This document shows, in pieces, positions 39,473 through 48,507 of a DNA stretch of 64,000 nt. Source of the DNA: Bradyrhizobium sp. ISRA430 (GTDB lineage Bacteria > Pseudomonadota > Alphaproteobacteria > Rhizobiales > Xanthobacteraceae); the NCBI RefSeq assembly GCF_029909975.1, contig NZ_CP094516.1, positions 372,001 through 436,000 of the forward strand, in the 5' to 3' direction. Every line of letters starts with the position of its first letter. Position 1 is the stretch's first letter. The notes beneath the pieces were generated by a model. It did no database searches, was not told where the DNA came from, and saw only the letters and a program-made list of their open reading frames with translations. Position numbers and translations under genes: made by a program.

Positions 39473-39889
39473 ATGCGTCACGGCAAGGTTCATCGGAAGC
39501 TCAACCGCACGGCCGAGCATCGCCGCGCGATGTTCGCCAACATGGCGGCCTCGCTGATCAAGCACGAGCAGATCGTCACCACGCTGCCCAAGGCCAAGGA
39601 GCTTCGCCCGATCGTCGAGAAGCTCGTCACCCTCGGCAAGAAGGGCGGCCTGTCGCTCCGCCGTCAGGCGATCGCCGAGCTGCGCGACGTCGACATGGTC
39701 AAGAAGCTCTTCGACACGCTCGCCACCCGCTACAAGGACCGCCAGGGCGGCTACACCCGCATCATCAAGGCCGGCTTCCGCTACGGCGATAACGCCGCGA
39801 TGGCCGTGATCGAGTTCGTCGATCGCGACGTCGACGCCAAGGGCCAGGACTCCGGCCCGGTGCAGGAGAAGGAAGCCGAGGCGGCATAA
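39473..39889 (+). CDS. rplQ: 50S ribosomal protein L17
   Basis: 138 residues. The start [17 protein letters not shown] and the [19 protein letters not shown] segment are L17 signatures. An acidic C-terminal tail follows the core, as in related species. AAGGAGTAG precedes the start. It is the last gene of the ribosomal block. Confidence 0.97.
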   Translation: MRHGKVHRKLNRTAEHRRAMFANMAASLIKHEQIVTTLPKAKELRPIVEKLVTLGKKGGLSLRRQAIAELRDVDMVKKLFDTLATRYKDRQGGYTRIIKAGFRYGDNAAMAVIEFVDRDVDAKGQDSGPVQEKEAEAA

Positions 39890-39910
39890 GCCGGGCGGCA
39901 TCAGGTTTCG

Positions 39911-39939
39911 AAAGCGGCGCCCTTGGGCGCCGCTTTTTT
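39911..39939 (+). terminator. Intrinsic terminator after rplQ
   Basis: AAAGCGGCGCCC pairs with GGGCGCCGCTTT around TT, and the stem runs into a run of six Ts ending at 39939. It is a clear end to the ribosomal superoperon. Confidence 0.93.
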
Positions 39940-39966
39940 GTTGGCCGTTTGTCGAAGATCAATGGT

Positions 39967-39992
39967 GTCGTCCTGGCGAATGCCAGGACGAC
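39967..39992 (+). repeat. Perfect 11-bp palindrome, dispersed-repeat type
   Basis: GTCGTCCTGGC (39967-39977) pairs with GCCAGGACGAC (39982-39992) around GAAT. This unit is a common intergenic palindrome in Bradyrhizobium genomes as I know them. It lies just after the rplQ terminator. Confidence 0.6.
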
Positions 39993-40085
39993 GAGGTGGA
40001 GCGTTCTGCTCACGCATCAGTGAGTGCGGATTGCGGCTGCTTGGGCCGCGTCCGATATCTCCATCGACATCAATGGAGATGAGAC

Positions 40086-40874
40086 ATGAAGCTCGACCTT
40101 TCCGGAAAGACTGCCCTCGTGACCGGCTCGACCGCCGGCATCGGCCAAGCCATCGCCAAGGGGCTTGCTGCCGCCGGCGCGAGTGTCGTGGTCAACGGGC
40201 GCGGCCAGGACAAGGTCGATGCCGCCGTCCGCAAGCTGGAAGGGACGGGCGCCAAAGTCCGCGGCATCGCCGCGGACGTGTCGACCGCAGCGGGTTGCAA
40301 GGCACTTGTTTCGGCGCTGCCGGAGGTCGACATCCTCATCAACAATGCCGGCATCTTCGAGCCGAAGGATTTTTTTGAAATTCCCGACGAGGACTGGAGC
40401 CGCTTCTTCGAGGTCAACGTCATGAGCGGCGTGCGGCTGTCGCGCGCCTACTTGAAGGGCATGCTCAAGCGCAATTGGGGCCGCATCGTCTTCATCTCCT
40501 CGGAGTCAGGGCTGAACATTCCCGTCGAGATGATCCATTACGGTATGACCAAGACGGCGCAGCTCTCGGTGGCGCGCGGGCTCGCGCAGCTCACGCGCGG
40601 CACCGGCGTCACCATCAACTCCGTGCTGCCGGGCCCCACCATGTCGGAGGGGGTCGAGACTTTCGTGAAGGATCTCGCGAGGCAGAACGGACAGTCGGTC
40701 GACGAGGCCGCGGCCAATTTCGTCAAACAGCACCGTCCAAGCTCGCTGCTGCAACGCTTCGCCAGCGTCGACGAGATCGCCAACATGGTTGTCTATGTCG
40801 CTTCGAAGGAGGCCTCCGCGACCAACGGCGCGGCGCTCCGCGCCGAGGGCGGCATCGTCAACACCATCGCCTGA
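40086..40874 (+). CDS. Short-chain dehydrogenase/reductase
   Basis: 262 residues. The cofactor motif TGSTAGIG is at residues 13-20, NNAG follows, and the catalytic set is Ser139, Tyr152 and Lys156 (YGMTK). The fold and length are classical SDR. An ASP-type acidic residue after the second strand is not obvious; the Arg in NGRGQDK suggests NADP preference. The substrate is unknown. The start follows GGAGATGAGAC. The next gene follows after four bases, so the two are co-transcribed. Confidence 0.92.
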   Translation: MKLDLSGKTALVTGSTAGIGQAIAKGLAAAGASVVVNGRGQDKVDAAVRKLEGTGAKVRGIAADVSTAAGCKALVSALPEVDILINNAGIFEPKDFFEIPDEDWSRFFEVNVMSGVRLSRAYLKGMLKRNWGRIVFISSESGLNIPVEMIHYGMTKTAQLSVARGLAQLTRGTGVTINSVLPGPTMSEGVETFVKDLARQNGQSVDEAAANFVKQHRPSSLLQRFASVDEIANMVVYVASKEASATNGAALRAEGGIVNTIA

Positions 40875-40878
40875 GTCG

Positions 40879-41181
40879 ATGCGCGTGGCCGCTTATGTGA
40901 TCTCCGAAGTCGAGATGCGCGATGTCGCAAGCTTCGAGGCCCATCGCACGCTCGCCGCTAAAACCATCGCGCAATACGGCGGCCGTTACCTCGTCCGTGG
41001 CGGCGCTGCCGACGTGGTGGAGGGCGGCCCGCCACCGAGAACCATCATCATCGTGGAATTTCCGTCGATGGCGCGGGCACGCGAATGGTACGCCTCGCCG
41101 GAATATGCCGAGGCATTGAAGCTGCGGCGGACAGCGCTGGAGCGGCGGCTGCTGTTCGTGGAGGGCGTGGTTCCGGCCTAG
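40879..41181 (+). CDS. DUF1330 family protein
   Basis: 100 residues with the DUF1330 dimeric alpha/beta-barrel pattern. It begins RVAAYVISEVEMRD, then has a YGGRYLVRGG strand, an IIVEFPSMARAREWYASPEY segment and a final RRLLFVEG strand. The function is unknown in the family. It follows the SDR by four bases and may serve the same reaction. The start at 40879 avoids overlap with the SDR gene. Confidence 0.88.
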   Translation: MRVAAYVISEVEMRDVASFEAHRTLAAKTIAQYGGRYLVRGGAADVVEGGPPPRTIIIVEFPSMARAREWYASPEYAEALKLRRTALERRLLFVEGVVPA

Positions 41182-41237
41182 CTGGTCTGCTCGCTTTTCA
41201 GCTTCAAATCGCGGCACGACCGGTTAAAGATCGATTG

Positions 41238-42566
41238 ATGATCACGGCTCGGTCTATCCGCAACAAACGTCTCTTCAAGGTCACCTCTGCCCGATGGCAG
41301 CGGAGGGCGATCTTCCTGCTGGGCGGAATTGTCGTCGGCGCCGCGGCCGTGGCGCTGGCGCAGCTCGCCGACCTCGCCCAGGACGCCTTCAGGCTGCTGC
41401 TCGCGCAATCGCGCTACGCCGTCCTGCTGGTGACGCCGCTTGGCTTCATGCTGTCGGCTTTCCTCACCATCCGGCTGTTTCCCAACGCCCAAGGCAGCGG
41501 AATTCCGCAGGCCATCGCCGCGCGCCACCTGAACGATCAGACCGAGCGGGAGCGGCTCGTCTCCTTGCGGGTTGCCGCCGGCAAGATGCTTCTAACCTTG
41601 TTCGGCCTGTTGTGTGGCGGCTCCGTCGGACGGGAAGGGCCGACGGTGCAGGTCGGCGCATCTGTCATGTTCGCGCTCGGACGCGTGTCGCCGAGGCGTC
41701 AACCCGGATTGATTCTGGCTGGCGCGGCGGCGGGCGTCGCCGCCGCCTTCAACACCCCGTTGGCGGGCATCGTGTTTGGCATCGAGGAAATGAGCCGCGC
41801 CTTCGAGACGCGCACCAGCAGCCTCATCATCGCCGCCGTCATCGCAGCAGGCCTGACGTCCTTGGCACTGATGGGCAACTACACCTATTTCGGCAGTAGC
41901 GCGATGTCGCTGGCCCGCGGCGTCGACTGGCTGGCGGTCCCGGCCTGCGGCGTCGTTGGGGGCGTCGCCGGTGGACTTTTCAGCCGCATCGTTATCACCA
42001 TGGCGCGGGGGCTCGCCAACCCGATCGGTCGTGCGATCAAGGCCCACCCGCTGTGGTTCGCGCTCGTTTGCGGGTTTGCGGTTGCGATCTGCGGCCTGGT
42101 GTCCGGCGACACCATCTACGGCACGGGCTACGCGCAGGTGAAGCAGGCGCTGGAGCATGGCTCGCCGCTGCCGCAGGACTTCGGCGGCCTTAAATTACTC
42201 GCGACGACCTTTGCGGCGGTCAGCGGCATACCCGGCGGCATCTTTTCGCCGTCACTGGCCGTCGGCGCCGGCCTCGGCAGCAACGTCGCGCTCCTTTTCC
42301 ACGACGCGCCGATCGGCGCAATCATGCTGCTCGGCATGGTCTCCTATTTTGCCGGCGTGGTGCAGGCGCCGATCACGGCCTTCGTGATCGTCACCGAGAT
42401 GACCGACAATCACGCCATGGTGGTACCGCTGATGACGGCGGCGTTGATCGCCCACTTCGTCTCGCGGATGATCTGTGAGGAGGGGATCTATCACGCGCTC
42501 GCCAAGGGCTTTGTCGAGCGGGCGACGCGTCCCCCCGAGGGGGCAGCGTCGCCCGCTTCGCAGTGA
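41238..42566 (+). CDS. ClC-type chloride channel or chloride/proton antiporter
   Basis: 442 residues, about ten to twelve hydrophobic segments. The ClC selectivity-filter motifs are present: GSGIPQA near residue 86, GREGP with gating Glu133, and GGIFSP at 333-338. The GREGP form indicates chloride rather than the fluoride-exporting ClC-F group. Whether it is a channel or an exchanger is not decided here. The start at 41238 begins before the first membrane helix. Convergent with the next gene. Confidence 0.93.
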   Translation: MITARSIRNKRLFKVTSARWQRRAIFLLGGIVVGAAAVALAQLADLAQDAFRLLLAQSRYAVLLVTPLGFMLSAFLTIRLFPNAQGSGIPQAIAARHLNDQTERERLVSLRVAAGKMLLTLFGLLCGGSVGREGPTVQVGASVMFALGRVSPRRQPGLILAGAAAGVAAAFNTPLAGIVFGIEEMSRAFETRTSSLIIAAVIAAGLTSLALMGNYTYFGSSAMSLARGVDWLAVPACGVVGGVAGGLFSRIVITMARGLANPIGRAIKAHPLWFALVCGFAVAICGLVSGDTIYGTGYAQVKQALEHGSPLPQDFGGLKLLATTFAAVSGIPGGIFSPSLAVGAGLGSNVALLFHDAPIGAIMLLGMVSYFAGVVQAPITAFVIVTEMTDNHAMVVPLMTAALIAHFVSRMICEEGIYHALAKGFVERATRPPEGAASPASQ

Positions 42567-42569
42567 GGA

Positions 42570-43583
42570 TTACCACCCCTCCAGCACGATCTTGCCGCGC
42601 GACTTGCCGCTTTCCAGCAGCGCATGCGCGCGCTTGAGGTTGGCGGCGTTGATCGTGCCAAAGGTCTGGTCGAGCGTGGTGCGCAGCACGCCCTTGTCGA
42701 TGAGGTCGGAGACGTCGTTGAGCAGTTGATGCTGCGCGATCATATCCGGCGTCTGGAACGAGGAGCGCGTGAACATCGATTCCCAGTGAATCGAGATCGC
42801 CTTGCCCTTGAATGCGCTCACGTTGAATTCCGGTGGATCGTCGATCAGGCCGAACCGACCCTGCGGCGCCATGAACTCTGCGATCGCCTTGTAGTGCTGG
42901 TCAGTGAAGGTGAGGCTCGCCACCAGTGCGACCGGCGGCAGCCTCAAGCTCTCGATCTGCTCCTTCATCGGCTTGCCGTGGTCGACCACCGCATGCGCGC
43001 CGAGATCGAGGCACCATTTCTGTGACTCCGGCCGCGTCGCGGTCGCGAGCACCGTCAGCCCGGTGAGGCGGCGGGCGAGCTGGATCAGGATCGAGCCGAC
43101 GCCGCCGGCGCCACCCGTGATCAGAAGCGTCCGGGGATCGACGCTTCTACCCGGCACGGCCCCGAGCCGGTCGAACAGCAGCTCCCATGCGGTGATGGAG
43201 GTGAGGGGAAGGGCCGCGGCCTGCGCGAAGGACAGGCTCTTCGGTTTGCGGCCGACGATGCGCTCGTCGACGAGGTGGAATTCCGCGTTGGTGCCCTGGC
43301 GAAGGATCGAGCCGGCGTAGAACACTTCATCGCCTACCTTGAACAGCGTGACGTCGGGCCCGACGGCATCGACTACGCCGGCCGCGTCATAGCCAAGGAT
43401 CTTGATCTCGCCCTCGGGCGGGGCGGCGCGCTTGCGCACCTTGTAGTCGACCGGATTGGCCGAGATCGCCCTCACAGCGACACGGATGTCGCGCCCCTTC
43501 GGCTCGGGCGTTGTGGTCTCGAAATCGATCAGTGCCTCCGCATCCTCGATCGGAAGCGATTTTTTGTAGCCGACGGCCTTCAT
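42570..43583 (-). CDS. Zinc-type alcohol dehydrogenase-like/quinone oxidoreductase family protein
   Basis: 337 residues of the medium-chain dehydrogenase/reductase superfamily. The N-terminal GroES-like domain has ISANPVDYKVRKR and GYDAAGVVDAVG. The NADPH-binding Rossmann motif is ITGGAGGVGSI near residue 160, preceded by AAALPLTSITAWELLFDRL. The catalytic zinc cysteine is absent, so it is of the zinc-free, quinone-oxidoreductase-like type often misnamed zinc-binding. GGAGACAAGCC precedes the ATG. Confidence 0.92.
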   Translation of the reverse strand: MKAVGYKKSLPIEDAEALIDFETTTPEPKGRDIRVAVRAISANPVDYKVRKRAAPPEGEIKILGYDAAGVVDAVGPDVTLFKVGDEVFYAGSILRQGTNAEFHLVDERIVGRKPKSLSFAQAAALPLTSITAWELLFDRLGAVPGRSVDPRTLLITGGAGGVGSILIQLARRLTGLTVLATATRPESQKWCLDLGAHAVVDHGKPMKEQIESLRLPPVALVASLTFTDQHYKAIAEFMAPQGRFGLIDDPPEFNVSAFKGKAISIHWESMFTRSSFQTPDMIAQHQLLNDVSDLIDKGVLRTTLDQTFGTINAANLKRAHALLESGKSRGKIVLEGW

Positions 43584-43660
43584 GGCTTGTCTCCATCAGA
43601 TGGCGTGACGTTCTCGGTGTCGTCCCCGACTAGTGCGCCATTGCGCACGCGGAGGCGGGG

Positions 43661-43776
43661 CCCATAACCAGAGTTGTGTTGCTGCGAAAGCTCCAACTGC
43701 GAACCCTTCGGAACAACAACTCAGGCCTGTGGTTATGGATCCCGGGCTCGCGCTTTTCGCGCGCCCCGGGACGACG
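43661..43776. repeat. Composite palindromic repeat after the porin gene
   Basis: CCCATAACCA at 43661-43670 is mirrored by TGGTTATGG at about 43730-43738, with matching AGTTGT/ACAACT inner arms. Immediately beside it CCCGGGCTCGCGC (43741-43753) faces GCGCGCCCCGGG (43759-43770). The second hairpin could end the porin transcript on the minus strand. The pattern is that of a dispersed intergenic element. Confidence 0.65.
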
Positions 43777-43785
43777 CGTGAGAGC

Positions 43786-45399
43786 CTAGAACGCGAACTG
43801 CGTGCGCATTGCGATCGCGTCGAACTTCGAGCCGACGTCCGCGGTCGAGACCGGCGAGGCCTGCTTGGAGACGGTGCCATGCAGGTAGTCCAGCATGAAC
43901 CGCACGTTGCCGTTGACGTACCAGTTGAGCGCGAGCGTGTAGACGGTCTGCCGTCCGCCGGCGATGCCGGCCGGGGTTGCGAGCTGATTGTTGAGGTCGA
44001 TCGTCGAGAAGCGCCCCGCGATCTCCCACGCGCCCCAGCCGCCGCCGTCGAGCGAGAACGGATGCGCCGGCTTGACACCGTTATAGGCCGCGTTCGCCGC
44101 ATTGTAAGTCCGGCTCTCACCTGTCAGCACATAGCCGGCCTGGGCATAGCCGCCCTGGAATTTCAAGCTCGGCAAGCCGGTCGGTACCACTGATGTATTC
44201 GCGCCGCGATCGACATTGTACCAGAAATACTCTCCCTGCAGGATGAGAGGTCCATAGGTCGCCGCCGCTTCGAGGCTGTAGACCTGCGCACCTGACACAT
44301 TGGCGATAGCGCCGGTCGAGACCAGCGTGGTCGGATCGAGGCGCAATTCCGGGCGGTCGCTCAGTGTGAGCGTCTGCGTATTGGCGATCAGATTGCGCGG
44401 CGGCTGGATCAGCCACTCCGCATCGGCGCCGAGGTGGATCGAGTAGTCCTTGCCGCTGACGACCTGGCCGGCAACGCGGGCGACAGCGCCATATTGCTCG
44501 GACGTGCCGGCCGGTGACGTGCTCGAGGCGGAGTGGATCGCGCCGGTCGACGGTCCCGTGACATAGCCGCCGATCCAGAGCACGTCGTTGTACCAGCGCG
44601 TGCCGGCCGCTGAGCGGAAGTCGCCGGCGGCGATGTTGGTGGCGATCACGCCCGGCGAGGCGCGTTCCATGAACATGATGTCGTTGGAGCTCGTGGCCTC
44701 ATCCATCGTGTAGGGCAGGTCCATTATGCCGGCCTCGATCGCCATCTTGCCGCCGAACGGCTTGAGGCCGGTGTAGCTGAGATAGGCGTTCTCGACGCCG
44801 GACACGCCGCCGCCCGGCAGCGATCCCGGCGCCGCACCGCCAAATCCGTCGGACGAGCCGCCGAAATCGTAGATCAGCGCGAAATTCCAGTCGTTGAAGA
44901 ATTTGCCGGTAACGCCGATGCGCGCACGGCGGACGTTCTCGCCGCTGTCGAGCTTCTGCGGCACCGTTGCCGCCGTATTGGGACGATAGTCATAGCCGCC
45001 GACGTCCCAATGCAGGCGGCCGGTGATCGCGACACAGTTCGCCTGGTCGGCGGTGCAGATCGTCGGGCGGTTGTTCGGCATCGTCACCACGACGCCCGAC
45101 GCCGGCACCGTCGCCTTCACCGGTACCGCCGCATTGGCATTTGCGATCGCGGCTTTCGCCTCCGATCTTGCTTCGGCTTTGGCTTCGGCCTTCGCTTCGG
45201 CCTTGGCTTTCGCCGTGGCCGCCGTGTTCGCCGCGGTCTGACTTTGGAGCTTGTCGAGCTTCTGCTCCAGTATTTTCAATTGCTGCTTCAGGAGTGCGAT
45301 CTCCTGTTCGCTGCTGCTTGCCGATTGGGCCTGGGCCTGCGAGGCCGCCAGCGCGCCGGCGAGACCAATCGCCGTGGCCGCAATTCTTGTCCTGCTCAC
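43786..45399 (-). CDS. OprP/OprO-type outer-membrane porin
   Basis: 537 residues from a GTG start at 45399, with GGAG seven bases upstream. An N-terminal signal peptide (about residues 1-24, ending AQAQS) precedes a short coiled-coil (SSEQEIALLKQQLKILEQKL). A low-complexity Lys/Ala/Glu linker follows, then a long beta-barrel region ending in Phe (MRTQFAF), typical of porins. The barrel resembles the phosphate-selective Porin_O_P family (PF07396). The substrate is not determined. The longer frame from 45549 lacks a signal at its N-terminus and is rejected. It is divergent from the protease gene. Confidence 0.85.
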   Translation of the reverse strand: MSRTRIAATAIGLAGALAASQAQAQSASSSEQEIALLKQQLKILEQKLDKLQSQTAANTAATAKAKAEAKAEAKAEARSEAKAAIANANAAVPVKATVPASGVVVTMPNNRPTICTADQANCVAITGRLHWDVGGYDYRPNTAATVPQKLDSGENVRRARIGVTGKFFNDWNFALIYDFGGSSDGFGGAAPGSLPGGGVSGVENAYLSYTGLKPFGGKMAIEAGIMDLPYTMDEATSSNDIMFMERASPGVIATNIAAGDFRSAAGTRWYNDVLWIGGYVTGPSTGAIHSASSTSPAGTSEQYGAVARVAGQVVSGKDYSIHLGADAEWLIQPPRNLIANTQTLTLSDRPELRLDPTTLVSTGAIANVSGAQVYSLEAAATYGPLILQGEYFWYNVDRGANTSVVPTGLPSLKFQGGYAQAGYVLTGESRTYNAANAAYNGVKPAHPFSLDGGGWGAWEIAGRFSTIDLNNQLATPAGIAGGRQTVYTLALNWYVNGNVRFMLDYLHGTVSKQASPVSTADVGSKFDAIAMRTQFAF

Positions 45400-45717
45400 G
45401 TCAGCACTCCATCGGTTGATGAACTTCCTTCCCCAAGTCGCAACGGGAGAGCCTAAGAATGATCGATGACTGCCCCGCGACGGCGCGCCAACGGCTGCGG
45501 TTCCCACTGATGCAAATTCGCCGCAACCGAATCCACCATCGGACAGCATGCAAGATGACGGATGTCATGCCAATCCGTGCCGCCAAGTAAAATGAGATGG
45601 CGCACGCAGAACTTGCAGGCCGCCTTGGGCGAGGGAGGGGGTGAATATTGCGGCGCGGCGCCCTTCTATTGGCGAGCGAACACGCCTATATTCCGGCGTC
45701 TTTTCCGAGAGGTAGGA
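45400..45717. other. Divergent intergenic region between porin and protease
   Basis: 318 bases with no gene. It must hold both divergent promoters; I could not place them. The only visible small element is ATGAC-GGAT-GTCAT at 45555-45568, a perfect 5-bp inverted repeat that could be an operator. Confidence 0.45.
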
Positions 45718-47124
45718 ATGTTTCGACCGATCTGTATCGCTGTCATCACGGGATTGTGCATCGCCCTTTCGGGCAGCCTTGATCCGGCCTCCGCGCAGGA
45801 CCGCCGGGTGCCGTCCTCGATGGCGGAGCTGCGACTGTCCTATGCCCCGATCGTGCAGCGGGTACAGCCGGCGGTCGTCAACGTCTATGCGGCCAAGGTG
45901 GTGCAGAACCGCAACCCGCTGCTGGATGATCCGATCTTCCGCCGCTTCTTCGGCGTGCCGGGCCAGCAGCCCGAGCAGATGCAACGCTCGCTCGGCTCCG
46001 GCGTCATCGTCGACGCATCCGGCCTCGTCGTCACCAACGTCCACGTCATCGAGGGCGCCGACCAGGTGAAGGTGTCGCTGTCAGACAAGCGCGAATTCGA
46101 GGCCGATATCGTGCTGAAGGATTCCCGCAGCGATCTCGCCGTGCTGCGCATCAAGGACGCGAAGGAGAAATTCCCCACGCTCGACTTCACCAATTCGGAT
46201 GAATTGATGGTCGGCGACGTCGTGCTCGCGATCGGCAATCCCTTCGGCGTCGGCCAGACCGTGACCCACGGCATCATTTCGGCGCTGGCGCGCACGCAGG
46301 TCGGCATCACCGACTACCAGTTCTTCATCCAGACCGACGCGGCGATCAATCCAGGCAATTCCGGCGGCGCGCTGGTCGACATGAACGGTAGGCTCGCCGG
46401 CATCAACACTGCGATCTATTCGCGCTCCGGCGGCTCGCAAGGTATCGGCTTTGCCATTCCCGCCAACATGGTGCGCGTCGTCGTCGCCTCCGCCAAGAGC
46501 GGGGGCAAGGCGGTGAAGCGGCCGTGGCTCGGCGCGCGGCTGCAGGCGGTGACGCCCGACATCGCCGACAGCCTCGGCCTGCGCTCGCCGACCGGAGCGC
46601 TGGTCGCAAGCGTTGTTCCGAACGGTCCCGCCGCAAAGGCAGGGCTGAAATCCTCCGATCTGATCGTCGCGATTGATGGTCAGAGCGTGGATGATCCCAA
46701 CGCATTCGACTACCGGTTCGCTACGCGTCCGCTCGGTGGCACGGCACAGGTCGACGTGCAGCGCAACGGCAAGCCGCTCAAGCTCACGGTGGCGCTGGAG
46801 ACGGCGCCCGACGCCGGCCGCAACGAGCTCGTCATCACCGCGCGGTCACCGTTCCAGGGCGCTAAGGTCTCGACCATCACGCCGGCTGTGGCCGATGAGC
46901 TACATCTGGACGCCGACACCGAAGGTGTCGTCGTCACCGATATCGGCGGCGATACCGCGGCCGCGAATGTCGGCTTCCAGAAGGGCGACATCATTCTGGC
47001 GGTGAACAACCAGAAGATCAGCAAGACCGGCGACCTGGAGAAGGCGGCCGGCGAACGCCAGCGGATCTGGCGCATCACGCTGGTGCGCGGCGGCCAGCAG
47101 ATCAACGTCACGCTGGGCGGATGA
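45718..47124 (+). CDS. HtrA/Deg-family periplasmic serine protease
   Basis: 468 residues. A signal peptide ends at about residue 26 (ASAQD). The trypsin-like domain has the catalytic triad His109 (VTNVHVIEG), Asp139 (SDLAVLRI) and Ser215 (NPGNSGGALVD). Two PDZ domains follow, the first at about 275-370 and a shorter one at about 380-465. It belongs to the DegP/DegQ quality-control proteases of the periplasm. A Do-family name is probable but the exact paralogue is not decided. GGTAGGA precedes the ATG. It overlaps rarA by ATGA, unusual for a stress protease. Confidence 0.93.
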   Translation: MFRPICIAVITGLCIALSGSLDPASAQDRRVPSSMAELRLSYAPIVQRVQPAVVNVYAAKVVQNRNPLLDDPIFRRFFGVPGQQPEQMQRSLGSGVIVDASGLVVTNVHVIEGADQVKVSLSDKREFEADIVLKDSRSDLAVLRIKDAKEKFPTLDFTNSDELMVGDVVLAIGNPFGVGQTVTHGIISALARTQVGITDYQFFIQTDAAINPGNSGGALVDMNGRLAGINTAIYSRSGGSQGIGFAIPANMVRVVVASAKSGGKAVKRPWLGARLQAVTPDIADSLGLRSPTGALVASVVPNGPAAKAGLKSSDLIVAIDGQSVDDPNAFDYRFATRPLGGTAQVDVQRNGKPLKLTVALETAPDAGRNELVITARSPFQGAKVSTITPAVADELHLDADTEGVVVTDIGGDTAAANVGFQKGDIILAVNNQKISKTGDLEKAAGERQRIWRITLVRGGQQINVTLGG

Positions 47125-48455
47125 GTCCGAAACGACCAGAGACGCCAACTCTCTTTGCCGCGGCGGGGCTCGATCAGGAAGCTCCTCGTCCGCTGCCGGA
47201 CCGACTGCGTCCGCGCGCGCTGTCGGAGGTCGTCGGCCAGGACCACATTCTCGGGCCCGACGGCGCGCTGACGCGCATGCTGGAGACGCGCACGCTCGGC
47301 TCTCTGGTGTTCTGGGGCCCGCCCGGCACCGGCAAGACCACGGTGGCGCGGCTGCTTGCCGACGCGACCGACCTGCACTTCGAGCAGATTTCCGCGGTGT
47401 TCTCCGGCGTCGCCGACCTGAAGAAGGCGTTCGACGCCGCACGTGCCCGGCGCGAGATGGGCAAGGGCACGCTGCTGTTCGTCGACGAGGTGCACCGCTT
47501 CAACCGCGCGCAGCAGGACTCTTTCCTGCCCGTGATGGAAGACGGCACTGTGGTGATGGTTGGCGCCACCACCGAGAATCCGTCCTTCGAGCTCAACGCC
47601 GCGTTGCTCTCCCGCGCGCGCGTGCTGGTGTTTCATTCGCTTGACGCCGCCGCGATCGAAAAGCTGTTCGCGCATGCGGAAGCGATCGAGGGCAGAAAGC
47701 TGCCGCTGGATGCGGAGGCGCGTGCCGCACTGGCGCGCATGGCCGATGGCGACGGCCGGGCCGCGCTGACGCTGGTTGAAGAAGTCTGGCGTTCGGCGCG
47801 GGCAGGCGAGAGCTTCAATGCCGCGCAGTTGCAGGACATCCTGCAGCGCCGCGCCCCGATCTACGACAAGTCGGCCGACGGCCACTACAACCTGATCTCG
47901 GCGCTGCATAAATCGGTGCGCGGCTCCGATCCCGATGCCGCGCTCTATTACCTCGCCCGCATGCTCGATGCCGGCGAGGATCCGCTGTTCCTGGCGCGCC
48001 GTGTCGTGCGCATGGCGGTCGAGGACATCGGGCTTGCCGATCCGCAGGCGCTCGTCATCGCCAACGCGGCGAAGGACGCCTTCGATTTCCTCGGTCATCC
48101 CGAAGGCGAGCTCGCGATCGCGCAGGCGGTCGTCTATCTCGCCACCGCGCCGAAATCGAATGCCGTCTACACCGCCTTCGGCGCCGCCGTGCAGACCGCA
48201 AAGCAGGCCGGCTCGCTGCTGCCGCCAAAGCACATCCTCAACTCGCCGACCAAGCTGATGAAGTCGGAGGGCTACGGCACCGGCTATGAATACGACCACG
48301 ACGCGCCTGACGCCTTCTCCGGCCAGGATTACTTCCCCGAGGCATTGGGACGCCAGACCTTCTACGACCCGCCGGAACGCGGCTTCGAGCGCGAGATCCG
48401 GAAACGGCTGGAATACTGGGCCAAACTGCGCAAGGAGCGGGGCGGCTCGCGCTGA
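47121..48455 (+). CDS. rarA: Replication-associated recombination protein A, AAA+ ATPase
   Basis: 444 residues. The clamp-loader-like ATPase has Walker A GPPGTGKTT at residues 66-74, Walker B LLFVDEVHRFN, sensor I ATTENPSFELN, and the C-terminal MgsA/YcaJ domain with AVEDIGLADPQAL. RarA (MgsA) acts at stalled replication forks. The start overlaps the protease stop. A terminator follows at 48459. Confidence 0.96.
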   Translation: MSPKRPETPTLFAAAGLDQEAPRPLPDRLRPRALSEVVGQDHILGPDGALTRMLETRTLGSLVFWGPPGTGKTTVARLLADATDLHFEQISAVFSGVADLKKAFDAARARREMGKGTLLFVDEVHRFNRAQQDSFLPVMEDGTVVMVGATTENPSFELNAALLSRARVLVFHSLDAAAIEKLFAHAEAIEGRKLPLDAEARAALARMADGDGRAALTLVEEVWRSARAGESFNAAQLQDILQRRAPIYDKSADGHYNLISALHKSVRGSDPDAALYYLARMLDAGEDPLFLARRVVRMAVEDIGLADPQALVIANAAKDAFDFLGHPEGELAIAQAVVYLATAPKSNAVYTAFGAAVQTAKQAGSLLPPKHILNSPTKLMKSEGYGTGYEYDHDAPDAFSGQDYFPEALGRQTFYDPPERGFEREIRKRLEYWAKLRKERGGSR

Positions 48456-48458
48456 AAA

Positions 48459-48490
48459 CGGCCATTTCGTCGTGACGAAAGGCCGCTTTT
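48459..48490 (+). terminator. Intrinsic terminator after rarA
   Basis: CGGCC-A-TTTCGTC (48459-48471) pairs with GACGAAA-GGCCG (ending 48485), with one bulged A, followed by CTTTT. It would end the protease-rarA transcript just before the pseudouridine synthase gene. Confidence 0.75.
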
Positions 48491-48507
48491 AGGCTACGCA
48501 GGCACGC

